Below, piece by piece: positions 26,515 to 33,764 of a DNA stretch of 45,444 nt. Position numbers and translations under genes: made by a program. The DNA comes from a virus: positions 1 through 45,444 of the IMG/VR virus record IMGVR_UViG_3300027754_000166. One strand, 5' to 3'. How positions within the stretch are numbered: position 1 is the first letter of the stretch; every line of letters starts with the position of its first letter. A model generated the notes under the pieces. The model did no database searches. It worked only from the letters and a program-made list of their open reading frames with translations, and was not told the origin of the DNA.

Positions 26515-27651
26515 ATGGCTACCAAAATTACTATCCCTATTCCTCAAGATGAGATTAAGGAAAGCTTTGTCTGGAGAGATTGGTTTCAAAAGCTTAGCAA
26601 TAAAGTCTATGGGAGTATGGCAGAGCAGGATGCTAGTGCTGTAGATGTTACTGGGGGAACTTTAGACGGAACAACTATAGGTGCTATCACTCCGTCTACA
26701 GGACACTTCACAACTGTACAAATAGACACACCATTACCTACTGCTTCTGGTGGTACTAATAACAATGCAACTCCTACCGCTGGTGCTGTTGCTTATGGTA
26801 CTGGTACTGCGTATGCTTTTACTGGTATTGGTACTGTTGGTCAAGTGTTGACTAGTGCTGGCGCTAGTGTTCCTACGTGGTCAACTCCTACAACAGGTAC
26901 AGTAACTAGCGTTAGTTTTACTGGCGGCATTATTACTGTTGCTACAGCTAGCACTACACCCGCTTTAACAATAGCTGGAACATCTGGTGGCATACCTTAT
27001 TTTTCAAGTGGCACAACTTGGGCATCTTCTGCTGCATTAACTCAATATGGTGTGGTTTATGGTGGTGGTGCAGGTGCTACACCTGTTGCTACAGCGGCTG
27101 GAACTACAGGTCAAGTATTAACAGCAACTACTGGAGCTGCACCAACATGGGCTGCACCTGCTACAAACGGTACTGTTACTACTGTATCAGTAGTGTCTGC
27201 TAATGGATTTACAGGTACTGTTGCAACTGCTACAACTACTCCTGCAATTACTCTAACTACTAGTATTACAGGCATTCTTAAAGGCAATGGCACAGCTATC
27301 TCTGCTGCTGTTGCCAACACTGATTACATTGCTCCGTCTGCTGTGGTTACCAAGACCGCTGACTTTACTTTAGCAGCTACAGAAAACTGGGTTATTAATA
27401 ACAAACCAACTACTACTTGTACTGTAACTTTACCTGCTGCTTCATCATGGACAGGAAGATCTGTTTATTTTAAGAATCTACAAGCTCAAACATTAGTGTC
27501 AGCTTCTAGTAATGTTGTACCAATTGATAGCACAACTGCTGGCACAGCTATTCTTTTGGGTGTTGTTGGTAATTGGGCTACGTTAGTTTCTGATGGAACT
27601 GATTGGGTAATTATGCAATCTGCACCTAACAATATTTTGTTGTTGGAATAA
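26515..27651 (+). CDS. Tail fibre-like protein
   Basis: 378 residues. The N-terminus (ITIPIPQDEIKESFVWRDWFQKLSNKVYG) is followed by GGTLDGTTIGAITPSTGHFTT, the repeat found in phage fibres. A long Gly/Thr/Ala shaft with irregular repeats (VGQVLTSAGASVPTW, TGQVLTATTGAAPTW) follows, then a C-terminal domain ending NNILLLE. It sits after the ejection proteins and before the lysis genes. Likely a virion-surface fibre. Confidence 0.8.
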   Translation: MATKITIPIPQDEIKESFVWRDWFQKLSNKVYGSMAEQDASAVDVTGGTLDGTTIGAITPSTGHFTTVQIDTPLPTASGGTNNNATPTAGAVAYGTGTAYAFTGIGTVGQVLTSAGASVPTWSTPTTGTVTSVSFTGGIITVATASTTPALTIAGTSGGIPYFSSGTTWASSAALTQYGVVYGGGAGATPVATAAGTTGQVLTATTGAAPTWAAPATNGTVTTVSVVSANGFTGTVATATTTPAITLTTSITGILKGNGTAISAAVANTDYIAPSAVVTKTADFTLAATENWVINNKPTTTCTVTLPAASSWTGRSVYFKNLQAQTLVSASSNVVPIDSTTAGTAILLGVVGNWATLVSDGTDWVIMQSAPNNILLLE

Positions 27652-27661
27652 TGGAGTAATA

Positions 27662-27877
27662 ATGAATGATGTTGAAATGTTAATTACAGAAACCGATAAA
27701 CGACTTAGTGTTCATGAGGCTATCTGTGTTCAGAGATATGAAGGCATTCAATCTCGATTTGATAGTGGCGATAAACGCATGACTAAAATTGAATATTTGC
27801 TATATGCAGTTATTCTTTGTGTGTTGTTTGGTCCAGGTGTTGCTGCTGAGTTTGTTAAAAAACTTCTTGGAGTCTAA
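27662..27877 (+). CDS. Small single-span membrane protein (holin-like)
   Basis: 71 residues: a charged N-terminal coil and one C-terminal transmembrane segment (about 45-65, IEYLLYAVILCVLFGPGVAA), a layout similar to XhlA-type holin-associated proteins. It has AATGGAG upstream. It begins the lysis-membrane cassette, so it may be a holin or holin partner; this is from layout and position. Confidence 0.65.
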   Translation: MNDVEMLITETDKRLSVHEAICVQRYEGIQSRFDSGDKRMTKIEYLLYAVILCVLFGPGVAAEFVKKLLGV

Positions 27878-27880
27878 AAA

Positions 27881-28573
27881 ATTGATCCCATCAGTTTGTG
27901 TTTACTTGCAGCGGGACTGGTTAAAAACATCCAGTCTGGTTGTGAGCTATACAAACAAGCAAAAGAGTCTTTTGTTCAAGTCAAAAAGACTGCTGAAGAT
28001 GTTGCTGGAATATATAAAGAAGTTACTGGTTTTTGGAGTAACTTTAGTAACTTTTTTAAACCAAAGGAAAAACATGAACAACCTACTGCAAAACCTAAAA
28101 AGCAAACTTATGTCTCTGTGGATGAAACTCAAGTCAAAATTGACATCGTTCAAAACTTAACAGAGTTTTTTAAGCTTCAAGAGCAATTAGCTGCTCACAT
28201 TAGGGAAGAAGAAGAAAAGTCTAAGACTGTTTATGACCCTAATCAGAATCACATGGAGGCAGCTCTTAAACGAGTAATGGCTCAACAACAGATGGCTGAT
28301 TTGGAAGTACAGATCAGGGAGTGTATGGTGTATCAAAGTCCTCCAGAGATGGGTGCTTTATACAGTTCTGTACACAGTATGAGAGAAATAATTCAAGAGG
28401 AACAAGAACAGGCTAGGCTAGTTGAAGAAGCAAAGAATAGGTATAAGCTATGGCTACGAAGGGAAAACCAAAGAAACTTCCAAGCAAAGTCAGCGTACCT
28501 AGTAGGGACTTTGATCGTTATCGTATACCTGTGGGGGTGGTTTCTTCTAGTGAGGAAATTAGGGAGGACATAG
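27881..28573 (+). CDS. Membrane-anchored helical protein, probable ATT start
   Basis: 230 residues if read from ATT 27881 (IDPISLCLLAAGLVKNIQSG). GGAG at 27869-27872 is eight bases from that ATT, while the first ordinary alternative, TTG 27896, has no ribosome site. An N-terminus of the type MDPIS...GC.LYK is one I recall in podoviral proteins of this kind. The N-terminal helix is hydrophobic, the middle is a long charged helix, and one transmembrane segment lies near the C-terminus (about 205-225, LVGTLIVIVYLWGWFLLV). The function is unknown; it may be lysis-related. It overlaps the next gene by 124 bases. Confidence 0.75.
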   Translation: MDPISLCLLAAGLVKNIQSGCELYKQAKESFVQVKKTAEDVAGIYKEVTGFWSNFSNFFKPKEKHEQPTAKPKKQTYVSVDETQVKIDIVQNLTEFFKLQEQLAAHIREEEEKSKTVYDPNQNHMEAALKRVMAQQQMADLEVQIRECMVYQSPPEMGALYSSVHSMREIIQEEQEQARLVEEAKNRYKLWLRRENQRNFQAKSAYLVGTLIVIVYLWGWFLLVRKLGRT

Positions 28574-28737
28574 TGGGATGGATTGCTGCTTGTGTTTTGA
28601 TTGCTGTTTTACTTCCTTTGTTAGGATTGTTGTACTCTGACATTTTAGAGGTCAAACAAGAATCAAAAGCTCAGATTGAAAAAATTGAGAAACTAAGACG
28701 TCAAATTGAAAGTCAACAAAGGGAGAAAAGCAAATGA
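28450..28737 (+). CDS. Small single-span membrane protein, overlaps previous gene
   Basis: 95 residues: a basic N-terminus, a transmembrane segment at about 43-62 (GWIAACVLIAVLLPLLGLLY), and a charged coiled coil to the end. Its first 124 bases lie in another frame inside the gene at 27881-28573. The next gene begins at its stop (ATGA). The function is unknown; the membrane anchor with a periplasmic or cytoplasmic coil would fit a lysis accessory. Confidence 0.7.
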   Translation: MATKGKPKKLPSKVSVPSRDFDRYRIPVGVVSSSEEIREDIVGWIAACVLIAVLLPLLGLLYSDILEVKQESKAQIEKIEKLRRQIESQQREKSK

Positions 28738-28919
28738 ACATTTACTATATTTGGGGCTTGTCAATCCTGTTGGTGTTGCTGACAGGCTGTGAAGACCGTT
28801 TTCGATATAGCTGCCAAGATCCAAAGAACTGGCAAAATGCTGAGTGTAAGCCGCCTATCTGTACTGCTACAGGCACTTGCCCTGAAATGTTAGTTAAACC
28901 TGAACAGGAGAAAAAGTAA
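28734..28919 (+). CDS. Small lipoprotein with conserved cysteines
   Basis: 61 residues. A signal peptide ends in the lipobox LLTG-C (C19), followed by EDRFRYSCQDPKNWQNAECKPPICTATGTCPE with four further cysteines, which may form disulfides in the periplasm. Short phage lipoproteins with RY.CQDP..W....C..P.C are known to me from podoviral lysis regions, function unknown. GGGAG precedes it; it overlaps the gene before by ATGA. Confidence 0.78.
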   Translation: MNIYYIWGLSILLVLLTGCEDRFRYSCQDPKNWQNAECKPPICTATGTCPEMLVKPEQEKK

Positions 28920-29239
28920 TGCCTACAGTCGTAATGAATAAATCTTCTCGCATGACCGCTGACGATATTGAAGCTAGGGTATGGGCGTTTGTAATTATTT
29001 GTTTGATGCTAATTCTTCTTGGCTCGGTAGCCATGTTTCTCTACGCTTTGACCTATGTCACTCAGCCTATGGCTGGTATGGCTCCCATTGACAAGGTATA
29101 TACCCAACAGATTAGTACCATAATGGTGTTTATCACGGGTGTTCTTGGTGGTGTGGCTGGTAGGTCTGGTGTTAAAGCTATAGCTACTGCAACAGCAAAG
29201 GTAGAGGCTGTTGACAATGACGAACCCCCAAAGCCATGA
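28919..29239 (+). CDS. Two-span membrane protein, putative holin
   Basis: 106 residues. Two hydrophobic segments are seen, at about 22-46 (VWAFVIICLMLILLGSVAMF) and 64-80 (ISTIMVFITGVLGGVAG), with a short loop between and a charged tail. This fits a class II type holin that would permeabilise the inner membrane. It lies directly before the spanin genes and endolysin, which supports this, though no specific holin family is recognised. Confidence 0.65.
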   Translation: MPTVVMNKSSRMTADDIEARVWAFVIICLMLILLGSVAMFLYALTYVTQPMAGMAPIDKVYTQQISTIMVFITGVLGGVAGRSGVKAIATATAKVEAVDNDEPPKP

Positions 29240-29721
29240 GTTTATTTAATCCCTGGGTGCTTTTAGGCATTGTCTTATTTGTTACTAGTAGCTTTTTAGG
29301 AGGTTATTACAAGGGCAGTGAAGACGAAGTCTTAAAACAACAAGCTGAAATTGCTAAGCTCAATGAAGAGTCTAGACAAAAAGAACAGGCACTAGCTTCT
29401 GCTGTAAATGCCCAGGCAAATCAACTAATGAAAGCAAATCAAAATGCAAAACTCCTTCAACAAAAGCGTATTGCTGATATTGACAGTGGTGCTCTCAAGT
29501 TGCGGATCGCTGTCAAAGCCTCCGAGTGTTCCGTACACACCTCCTCAGATACCACCACTACCAGCGGAAGTAACTCAGGAACAACATCAGCCGAACTTGA
29601 CGGAGAGACTTCTAAAGCTCTTATCGCCATCACAGACGAAGGAGATGCAGCCATCAGAAAACTTGCGACCTGTGTCTCCCTCTATAACGAAGCCCTCCAA
29701 ACCTTGAAAGTTAAACCATGA
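29236..29721 (+). CDS. Rz: Inner-membrane spanin subunit (Rz-like)
   Basis: 161 residues. An N-terminal signal-anchor (NPWVLLGIVLFVTSSFLGGY, about 5-24) is followed by a long charged periplasmic coil, as in Rz. It pairs with the outer-membrane lipoprotein encoded inside it (29444-29707) to join both membranes at the last step of lysis. It overlaps its neighbours by ATGA on both sides and precedes the endolysin. Confidence 0.85.
   Translation: MSLFNPWVLLGIVLFVTSSFLGGYYKGSEDEVLKQQAEIAKLNEESRQKEQALASAVNAQANQLMKANQNAKLLQQKRIADIDSGALKLRIAVKASECSVHTSSDTTTTSGSNSGTTSAELDGETSKALIAITDEGDAAIRKLATCVSLYNEALQTLKVKP
29444..29707 (+). CDS. Rz1: Outer-membrane spanin lipoprotein (Rz1-like), nested
   Basis: 87 residues in the +1 frame, completely inside the Rz gene. 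A signal peptide ends in the lipobox LSS-C (C20), followed by a Pro-rich segment (KPPSVPYTPPQIPPLPAE), the classic Rz1 signature. Embedded Rz1 genes are known in lambda and many phages of Gram-negatives. This is a strong sign that the host has an outer membrane. Confidence 0.88.
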   Translation: MQNSFNKSVLLILTVVLSSCGSLSKPPSVPYTPPQIPPLPAEVTQEQHQPNLTERLLKLLSPSQTKEMQPSENLRPVSPSITKPSKP

Positions 29722-30182
29722 ACTTATCTGCCAACTTCACCCTAAAAGAATTGACCAAATCTGACACTGCCACTCGCTTGGGTCTGGATAACACACCTGA
29801 TGAAGCAACCATTGAGAACCTCAAAGCATTGTGTGAGAACGTCCTACAACCTGTTAGAGAGCATTTTGGTAAATCTGTTACCGTGAACTCAGGCTATCGT
29901 AGCCCTGAATCTAATGCAGCAGTTGGTGGATCAAAGACCTCAGACCATTGCAAAGGTCAGGCTGCTGACATTGAGATTGCTGGAATTGCTAATGCTGATC
30001 TTGCACAGTGGATCATGGACAATCTTGACTACACACAACTTATTCTAGAGTTTTACACACAGGGTATACCCGATAGTGGATGGGTTCATGTGTCGTATGA
30101 TCCTAACAACTTGAAGAACCAAGAGTTGACTGCCGTCAAGGTTGCGGGAAAGACTCAGTATTTAAACGGTTTACACGCTTAA
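29718..30182 (+). CDS. Endolysin, M15-family peptidase
   Basis: 154 residues. GYRSPESN (about 59-66) and SDHCKGQAADIEI give zinc ligands H77 and D84, and GWVHVSYD gives H124, the set of the M15 D-Ala-D-Ala carboxypeptidase/endopeptidase group. It should cut peptide links in host peptidoglycan. No signal peptide is visible, so it depends on a holin. Its start overlaps Rz by ATGA, and its stop overlaps the stop of the convergent tiny gene. Confidence 0.9.
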   Translation: MNLSANFTLKELTKSDTATRLGLDNTPDEATIENLKALCENVLQPVREHFGKSVTVNSGYRSPESNAAVGGSKTSDHCKGQAADIEIAGIANADLAQWIMDNLDYTQLILEFYTQGIPDSGWVHVSYDPNNLKNQELTAVKVAGKTQYLNGLHA

Positions 30183-30277
30183 TCTGTGTCATCGTAGAGA
30201 GCAGCAAGCATATAGACAACCCACAAACAGATGCCTATACCAATTGCTGCTCCTAATAACAAAATAAAAAATATCAT
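30179..30277 (-). CDS. Tiny hydrophobic membrane peptide
   Basis: 32 residues, nearly all one transmembrane segment (IFFILLLGAAIGIGICLWVV) with a short DDTD tail. GGAGGC lies just upstream, and its start overlaps the preceding stop (ATGA), so translation is coupled. It is the last gene of the leftward unit, and its stop overlaps the endolysin stop on the other strand. It is a candidate small antiholin-like or membrane regulator, but no family is recognised. Confidence 0.65.
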   Translation of the reverse strand: MIFFILLLGAAIGIGICLWVVYMLAALYDDTD

Positions 30278-30546
30278 ATTGCCTCCTTTTTGTATTTACC
30301 TGACCAGTCGTAAGGACCACGGGAGTCTTGTGCTCCCATCTTTTTAAATAGCGTTAGCATTGTTTTGTAGGGTATATCAAACCTATTGGCTATTTCTTTC
30401 TTTGTTAATCCTTCATTCCACAAAGACATAGCTCTTTTCATATCTACTTGAGGTAGCTTTCTACCTGAATTTAATCTAGCACCACCTTTCTTAGCGTGTT
30501 CTTCATCTGTGTACTTTTTCCAATTAAATGCGTTCACGACAGTCAT
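30274..30546 (-). CDS. Small helix-turn-helix protein
   Basis: 90 residues. A basic N-terminal part with GGARLNSGRK is followed by a helix-turn-helix (about 52-75, KRAMSLWNEGLTKKEIANRF...PYKTMLTLF). The ribosome site CAGGAG is six bases before the start. It probably binds DNA and could regulate phage genes or help recombination. The first bases overlap the gene upstream by 23. Confidence 0.72.
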   Translation of the reverse strand: MTVVNAFNWKKYTDEEHAKKGGARLNSGRKLPQVDMKRAMSLWNEGLTKKEIANRFDIPYKTMLTLFKKMGAQDSRGPYDWSGKYKKEAI

Positions 30547-30685
30547 GTGATTCTCCTGCTGTTTTTGTTGTAAATATCATGTTGCATTTGGTGCAACGCC
30601 ACATTGTTCCTTGTTGAACAACTGTTTGTCGATTACCGTGTAATCCACGCAGTTTTCCTACGAATGTTCTGATTACTTCAATCAT
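30524..30685 (-). CDS. Tiny zinc-finger-like protein
   Basis: 53 residues. CTKC (C31, C34) and HDC (H47, C49) could hold one zinc in a short finger; the N-terminus is basic. The start overlaps the previous stop by ATGA. No family is recognised. The coupling to neighbours and the spaced Cys/His ligands support a real gene. Confidence 0.65.
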   Translation of the reverse strand: MIEVIRTFVGKLRGLHGNRQTVVQQGTMWRCTKCNMIFTTKTAGESHDCRERI

Positions 30686-30804
30686 TTGTACACCGCCACC
30701 ACTTCACCGCCAAAACTCTTTTGAATCTCTCTAGCTGGCTGCTCTGTCCAAAAAAACTTTGGTTCGTGTTTGTCTTTTGTCCAGACGTATCCGTATAGTT
30801 TCAT
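30682..30804 (-). CDS. Tiny protein of unknown function
   Basis: 40 residues, MKLYGYVWTKDKHEPKFFWT onward, ending in GGEVVAVYK. The start at 30804 overlaps the preceding stop by ATGA and has AAGGA upstream; a longer reading from 30876 would lie wholly inside the previous gene and is less likely. It looks like a small beta-hairpin plus helix. No function is known. Confidence 0.65.
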   Translation of the reverse strand: MKLYGYVWTKDKHEPKFFWTEQPAREIQKSFGGEVVAVYK

Positions 30805-31079
30805 GTGTTTTCCTTGCGCTGTGGTGGGTGGGTGTAGAGTTTTGTGCCAATCGGCAATGCAGGTTCGTGCCACCAAGACATTGTTACGTCTGGGTCTCCT
30901 GTTTCACTTGTAACTGTCGCCACAGGCTCTTGCTTTTGTGCCAAGGCTTCTTTGATGGCGGCAATGGCTTTGTACATCTTTTCTGCTGATGCGTTGAACT
31001 CATCATTGCTTGTCCAATCAATAGACAGTTCATTTTCCAACGCCTCAAGTGCCAGTTTTAATGCTGCTTCTTGTGTCAT
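30801..31079 (-). CDS. Small protein with TKLYTHPPQR motif
   Basis: 92 residues. The helix MTQEAALKLALEALENEL and the second helix AIAAIKEALAQKQEPVA, then LPIGTKLYTHPPQR, form a pattern very common in phages and prophages of beta- and gammaproteobacteria. The role is not known. It is coupled by ATGA to the genes on both sides. This is one of the few host hints in the window. Confidence 0.78.
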   Translation of the reverse strand: MTQEAALKLALEALENELSIDWTSNDEFNASAEKMYKAIAAIKEALAQKQEPVATVTSETGDPDVTMSWWHEPALPIGTKLYTHPPQRKENT

Positions 31080-31297
31080 GCGTAGTCTCCTTCCTGTGTG
31101 TGTTCTGTCAAGCGCTGCTCAAGCCGCTTGATGCGCCGTTCGTTGTACTGCACAATAGACACGGCATACTCAACCGCAGCTTCTGCTTCCAGTTTTTTTA
31201 TATGGGCTTCTCTAAGTTCTTTGGCGATAATTTCTCTGATCGTTCTGATTCGGGTGATCTCACGAATGAACTTGCTAGTTGTTTCTTTGAAACTCAT
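31076..31297 (-). CDS. Small coiled-coil protein
   Basis: 73 residues from the ATG at 31297, preceded by AAGGAA. The longer reading to 31402 lies within the gene upstream. It is nearly one continuous charged helix with many Arg, Glu and Ile residues, so an oligomeric coil is likely. No family is recognised. Confidence 0.65.
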   Translation of the reverse strand: MSFKETTSKFIREITRIRTIREIIAKELREAHIKKLEAEAAVEYAVSIVQYNERRIKRLEQRLTEHTQEGDYA

Positions 31298-31298
31298 G

Positions 31299-31544
31299 TT
31301 ATTCCTTGTTATTAGGAACTTCTGACAACAAACCTTTGGATGCCCACTTTTTATGATCCTCACTACCAGGTCGTACAGGTTGTGTATTGTCTCCATCTCC
31401 AAGTCTGTACGTACCTTTATTAAAGGTGCTTTGTTGGGGTGTAGCAGGTCTTGCTAAAGACGCTAAGGTTATGTCTGCAATTTGTTTCCAACGTTCTTGC
31501 ATATCGTGTGTTTCTTTAAGATTGTGTTCTTGGAATATCTTCAT
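31299..31544 (-). CDS. Small protein of unknown function
   Basis: 81 residues from ATG 31544, which overlaps the endonuclease stop by ATGA; a longer form to 31595 would lie inside that gene. The N-terminal half is helical (QERWKQIADITLASLAR), and the C-terminal half is polar, with GTYRLGDGDNTQPVRPG and HKKWASKGLL. No function is recognised. Confidence 0.62.
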   Translation of the reverse strand: MKIFQEHNLKETHDMQERWKQIADITLASLARPATPQQSTFNKGTYRLGDGDNTQPVRPGSEDHKKWASKGLLSEVPNNKE

Positions 31545-31942
31545 ATGTGCCTCATGATGTAGTCTTGCCAATGTGTTGTGTCTGAGAAAGTACAAGCATC
31601 TAACCCATTCTTAGCTGCCCAGTCAAGGTAAGTGGTTTTACTCTTCTTGGTTATGCCTTGGTTGCGTTGCAACACGTAAAGAATAGTGATGTCTGGATGC
31701 TGTTCTTTGATAAGTGCAGCTTTCTTTCTGTCAGAACTTACCCATAAACCTTTGGTTTCTATGTAAACGTTCTTAGTAACAGTGAAGTCTGGTGTGTAGG
31801 AGTGGTTGCTTGCCGGGATTACGTACTTGATCTTGTCTTGTTCGTAACCTAGCTTCCATCCCTTTGTTTCGCAAGCAGCTTGAAACTTAGTTTCTAAGCC
31901 GCTGCGATACCCCGCAGGGTTATGTCGTTTAGGTCTAGACAT
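31541..31942 (-). CDS. Endonuclease I, T7 gp3-like Holliday junction resolvase
   Basis: 133 residues. It follows T7 endonuclease I closely: RSGLE (E17), YTPDF (D52) and the IETKG (E62, K64) give the four catalytic residues of the PD-(D/E)XK fold, followed by DRKKAALIKEQHPD and SKTTYLDWAAKNG. It cuts branched DNA and helps resolve replication and packaging intermediates. The ATG overlaps the previous stop as TGATG. Confidence 0.9.
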   Translation of the reverse strand: MSRPKRHNPAGYRSGLETKFQAACETKGWKLGYEQDKIKYVIPASNHSYTPDFTVTKNVYIETKGLWVSSDRKKAALIKEQHPDITILYVLQRNQGITKKSKTTYLDWAAKNGLDACTFSDTTHWQDYIMRHI

Positions 31943-32130
31943 CAACCAATAAACCGTTCTGTAACCTTATCAATCTCTTGTTCGTACTCATTGATGATGT
32001 CACACAGTCCTTTGATGTAAGCCTCTAACATACCTACTCTAAAAGCTAATCGGTCTTCAGCTACGCCATCTCGGTACATAGTCTCAGAGGCTTGTCTTGC
32101 ATTGTCAATAAAAGTTTGGTGGTTTTTCAT
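31942..32130 (-). CDS. Small helical protein
   Basis: 62 residues from the ATG at 32130, which overlaps the previous stop by ATGA. Mostly helical and acidic (FRVGMLEAYIKGLCDIINEY). No recognised family. It lies directly before the endonuclease, to which it is coupled. Confidence 0.65.
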   Translation of the reverse strand: MKNHQTFIDNARQASETMYRDGVAEDRLAFRVGMLEAYIKGLCDIINEYEQEIDKVTERFIG

Positions 32131-32303
32131 TGTGAGTGGACCCGTTTCCATTTGGCTACTGCTTCTTCTCTTGTCTTCTCGTCAGACAAAAACTCTGTCA
32201 AGATAAACACAAGTTGTCTTTTTTGTTGGTGTTCTATGTAGCCTAAGACAGTTGCTACAACTGCCCAGACTATTAAAAACAAATTTGCAATACTAATTTC
32301 CAT
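32127..32303 (-). CDS. Small membrane protein
   Basis: 58 residues: an N-terminal transmembrane segment (about 5-22, IANLFLIVWAVVATVLGY) and a charged helix ending VAKWKRVHSQ. It starts within the last bases of the exonuclease gene and is coupled to the next gene by ATGA. The function is unknown. Confidence 0.65.
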   Translation of the reverse strand: MEISIANLFLIVWAVVATVLGYIEHQQKRQLVFILTEFLSDEKTREEAVAKWKRVHSQ

Positions 32304-32973
32304 TTTGTTGTTCCTTTGTAGGTGGTTCCCACATATCGTTTGGTTTCTGCCATATGTACAACAGTTTCATGTTGAGGTGGAAGCGTTCATCATCGTTATA
32401 GAGTTCACGGCATTTGTCATACCACTCTTCAGGCAGAAGCTTTGCTAAAGCTTGTTCTGCTTTTACTGGGCCAATGCCAGCTACACCAATGATGTTGTCG
32501 CTCCTGTCACCTATGAGACTCTGTAGATACAGGTGTTTTAAACCCTGATCCAGATCCACAACCTTGTGTTCTTTCTTTACAAAGTTGTAGTGTCTACCAG
32601 GTATCTGTAACAGGTCTTTGTCAATAGAACAAATAACCGTACTCATGGTTTCTTTGTCCTGCTGCACACCCATCTCATCATCTGCTTCAAACCCATCACA
32701 TATTTGTGCTTTGTGTTGTGTTACTAGGAACTCTCGCACAGCTTGCCAATGGGCAGGTCTTGAGTCAGGACGGTTAGCTTTGTAGCTAGGAGCAAGCTCC
32801 CTTCTAAAGTTAGCCGTACCTGTCAGATACACGTTGTAAGACGTAGCACCTGTATCAGCAAGAATATCTTGAATCATTTGGTCAGCTCTTGCTAGGGCTA
32901 CCCATTGTTCTTCTTTCTCTGCTGATGCAGCTCCACGGTACACAACTATGTCTCCATCAATGAGTGCTTTCAC
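32293..32973 (-). CDS. 5'-3' exonuclease (flap nuclease family)
   Basis: 226 residues. Acidic metal-binding clusters are visible: LIDGD (D7, D9) at the N-terminus, FEADDEMG, and SIDKDLLQI, followed by GDRSDNIIGVAGIGPVKAEQAL, the helix-hairpin-helix that grips DNA. This matches the phage 5' nuclease family (T7 gp6, T5 D15 and Pol I 5' nuclease relatives). It removes RNA primers and resects DNA for recombination. It is coupled to the AT-hook gene upstream. Confidence 0.9.
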   Translation of the reverse strand: MKALIDGDIVVYRGAASAEKEEQWVALARADQMIQDILADTGATSYNVYLTGTANFRRELAPSYKANRPDSRPAHWQAVREFLVTQHKAQICDGFEADDEMGVQQDKETMSTVICSIDKDLLQIPGRHYNFVKKEHKVVDLDQGLKHLYLQSLIGDRSDNIIGVAGIGPVKAEQALAKLLPEEWYDKCRELYNDDERFHLNMKLLYIWQKPNDMWEPPTKEQQNGN

Positions 32974-33185
32974 TTGATGTCCTTACACAAGTAAGCAACT
33001 GTTTGGGAGTAAGACATTACAAAACCCAACTCAACAGCGTACCTGTTCCTAATAACATCAAGTTTTTCGTACACTTCTTTTTCTAAACCCACTGCTTTGT
33101 ATATCTTTTTTGTAGGTACGTGTTGTGGTGTACTCTCAACTTTTTTAGGACGACCTGGTTTACGTTTGTGCATTGTGATGTTCAT
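32970..33185 (-). CDS. Small DNA-binding protein with AT-hook
   Basis: 71 residues. KRKPGRPKK at about 7-15 is a clear AT-hook (GRP core) for minor-groove binding; the C-terminal part (VGLEKEVYEKLDVIRNRY...SYSQTVAYLC) resembles a ribbon-helix-helix. It might coat AT-rich DNA or regulate nearby genes. It begins only 10 bases after a strong terminator, so its expression likely needs read-through or a promoter inside the SSB-like gene. Confidence 0.75.
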   Translation of the reverse strand: MNITMHKRKPGRPKKVESTPQHVPTKKIYKAVGLEKEVYEKLDVIRNRYAVELGFVMSYSQTVAYLCKDIK

Positions 33186-33196
33186 TTGTTTTTCTC

Positions 33197-33229
33197 AAAA
33201 AAAAAGTGAGAGCTTTTTACGGCTCTCAC
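33197..33229 (-). terminator. Rho-independent terminator after SSB-like gene
   Basis: On the minus strand, GTGAGAGC (33229-33222) pairs with GCTCTCAC (33213-33206) around CGTAAAAA, followed by nine Ts (33205-33197). It ends transcripts of the SSB-like gene and would limit the genes downstream. Confidence 0.92.
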
Positions 33230-33235
33230 AAAGGT

Positions 33236-33763
33236 TTACGGCAACTGCTCAGCAGTAGTTTCTTCCATTGCTTCTTGCATGTCAATATCCCCTGCTGTAT
33301 AAGCTTCAAACTTACGAGCAAGAGTGACTACGAGATCAAGAGTAGAAAGTTCCAACTCAAAGGGTTTACCCCCACGAGCTGCAATGTAGAGGTCTGTGGC
33401 ACGAGCTAAGGCGTTCTGACGAACGATAGCCCGGTCACCATGTAGAGCAGGTATTGGGAATACCTTCTCTTTGTAGCCACTGTAGGCGGCTTTGGGAGCC
33501 GCTACAGCGGGTGCTGTTGTTGCCCCTGACGGGGTAGGTGCTGCGTCTGCTTTGCGGAGAATGTTGACGCTTTTAGTCTCCACTCCGTAAGTACCAGTTA
33601 CACCATCAAACTCAACCTCATAACCAACTGCAACATTGGGGTTCTTAAACCCACATTTGATCCAAGTACCACCCACTTTCATTGAGAAGGTTGGTTTTGT
33701 ACCAAACTTGGTGCTTACGTCTTTTGTAGAAACTGCTTCTACGATACCTGTCTGCATTGTCAT
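33236..33763 (-). CDS. Single-stranded DNA-binding (OB-fold) protein, probable
   Basis: 175 residues. The N-terminal ~65 residues form short strands typical of an OB fold (TGIVEAVSTKDVSTKFGTKPTF, GTWIKCGF, GYEVEFDGVTGTYG); an Ala/Pro linker follows, then a helix-rich part with DRAIVRQNALARATDLYIAA, and an acidic end (MQEAMEETTAEQLP), as in SSB tails that recruit partners. It sits between the polymerase and exonuclease genes and has its own strong terminator, consistent with high expression. The SSB function is inferred. Confidence 0.75.
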   Translation of the reverse strand: MTMQTGIVEAVSTKDVSTKFGTKPTFSMKVGGTWIKCGFKNPNVAVGYEVEFDGVTGTYGVETKSVNILRKADAAPTPSGATTAPAVAAPKAAYSGYKEKVFPIPALHGDRAIVRQNALARATDLYIAARGGKPFELELSTLDLVVTLARKFEAYTAGDIDMQEAMEETTAEQLP

Positions 33764-33764
33764 T

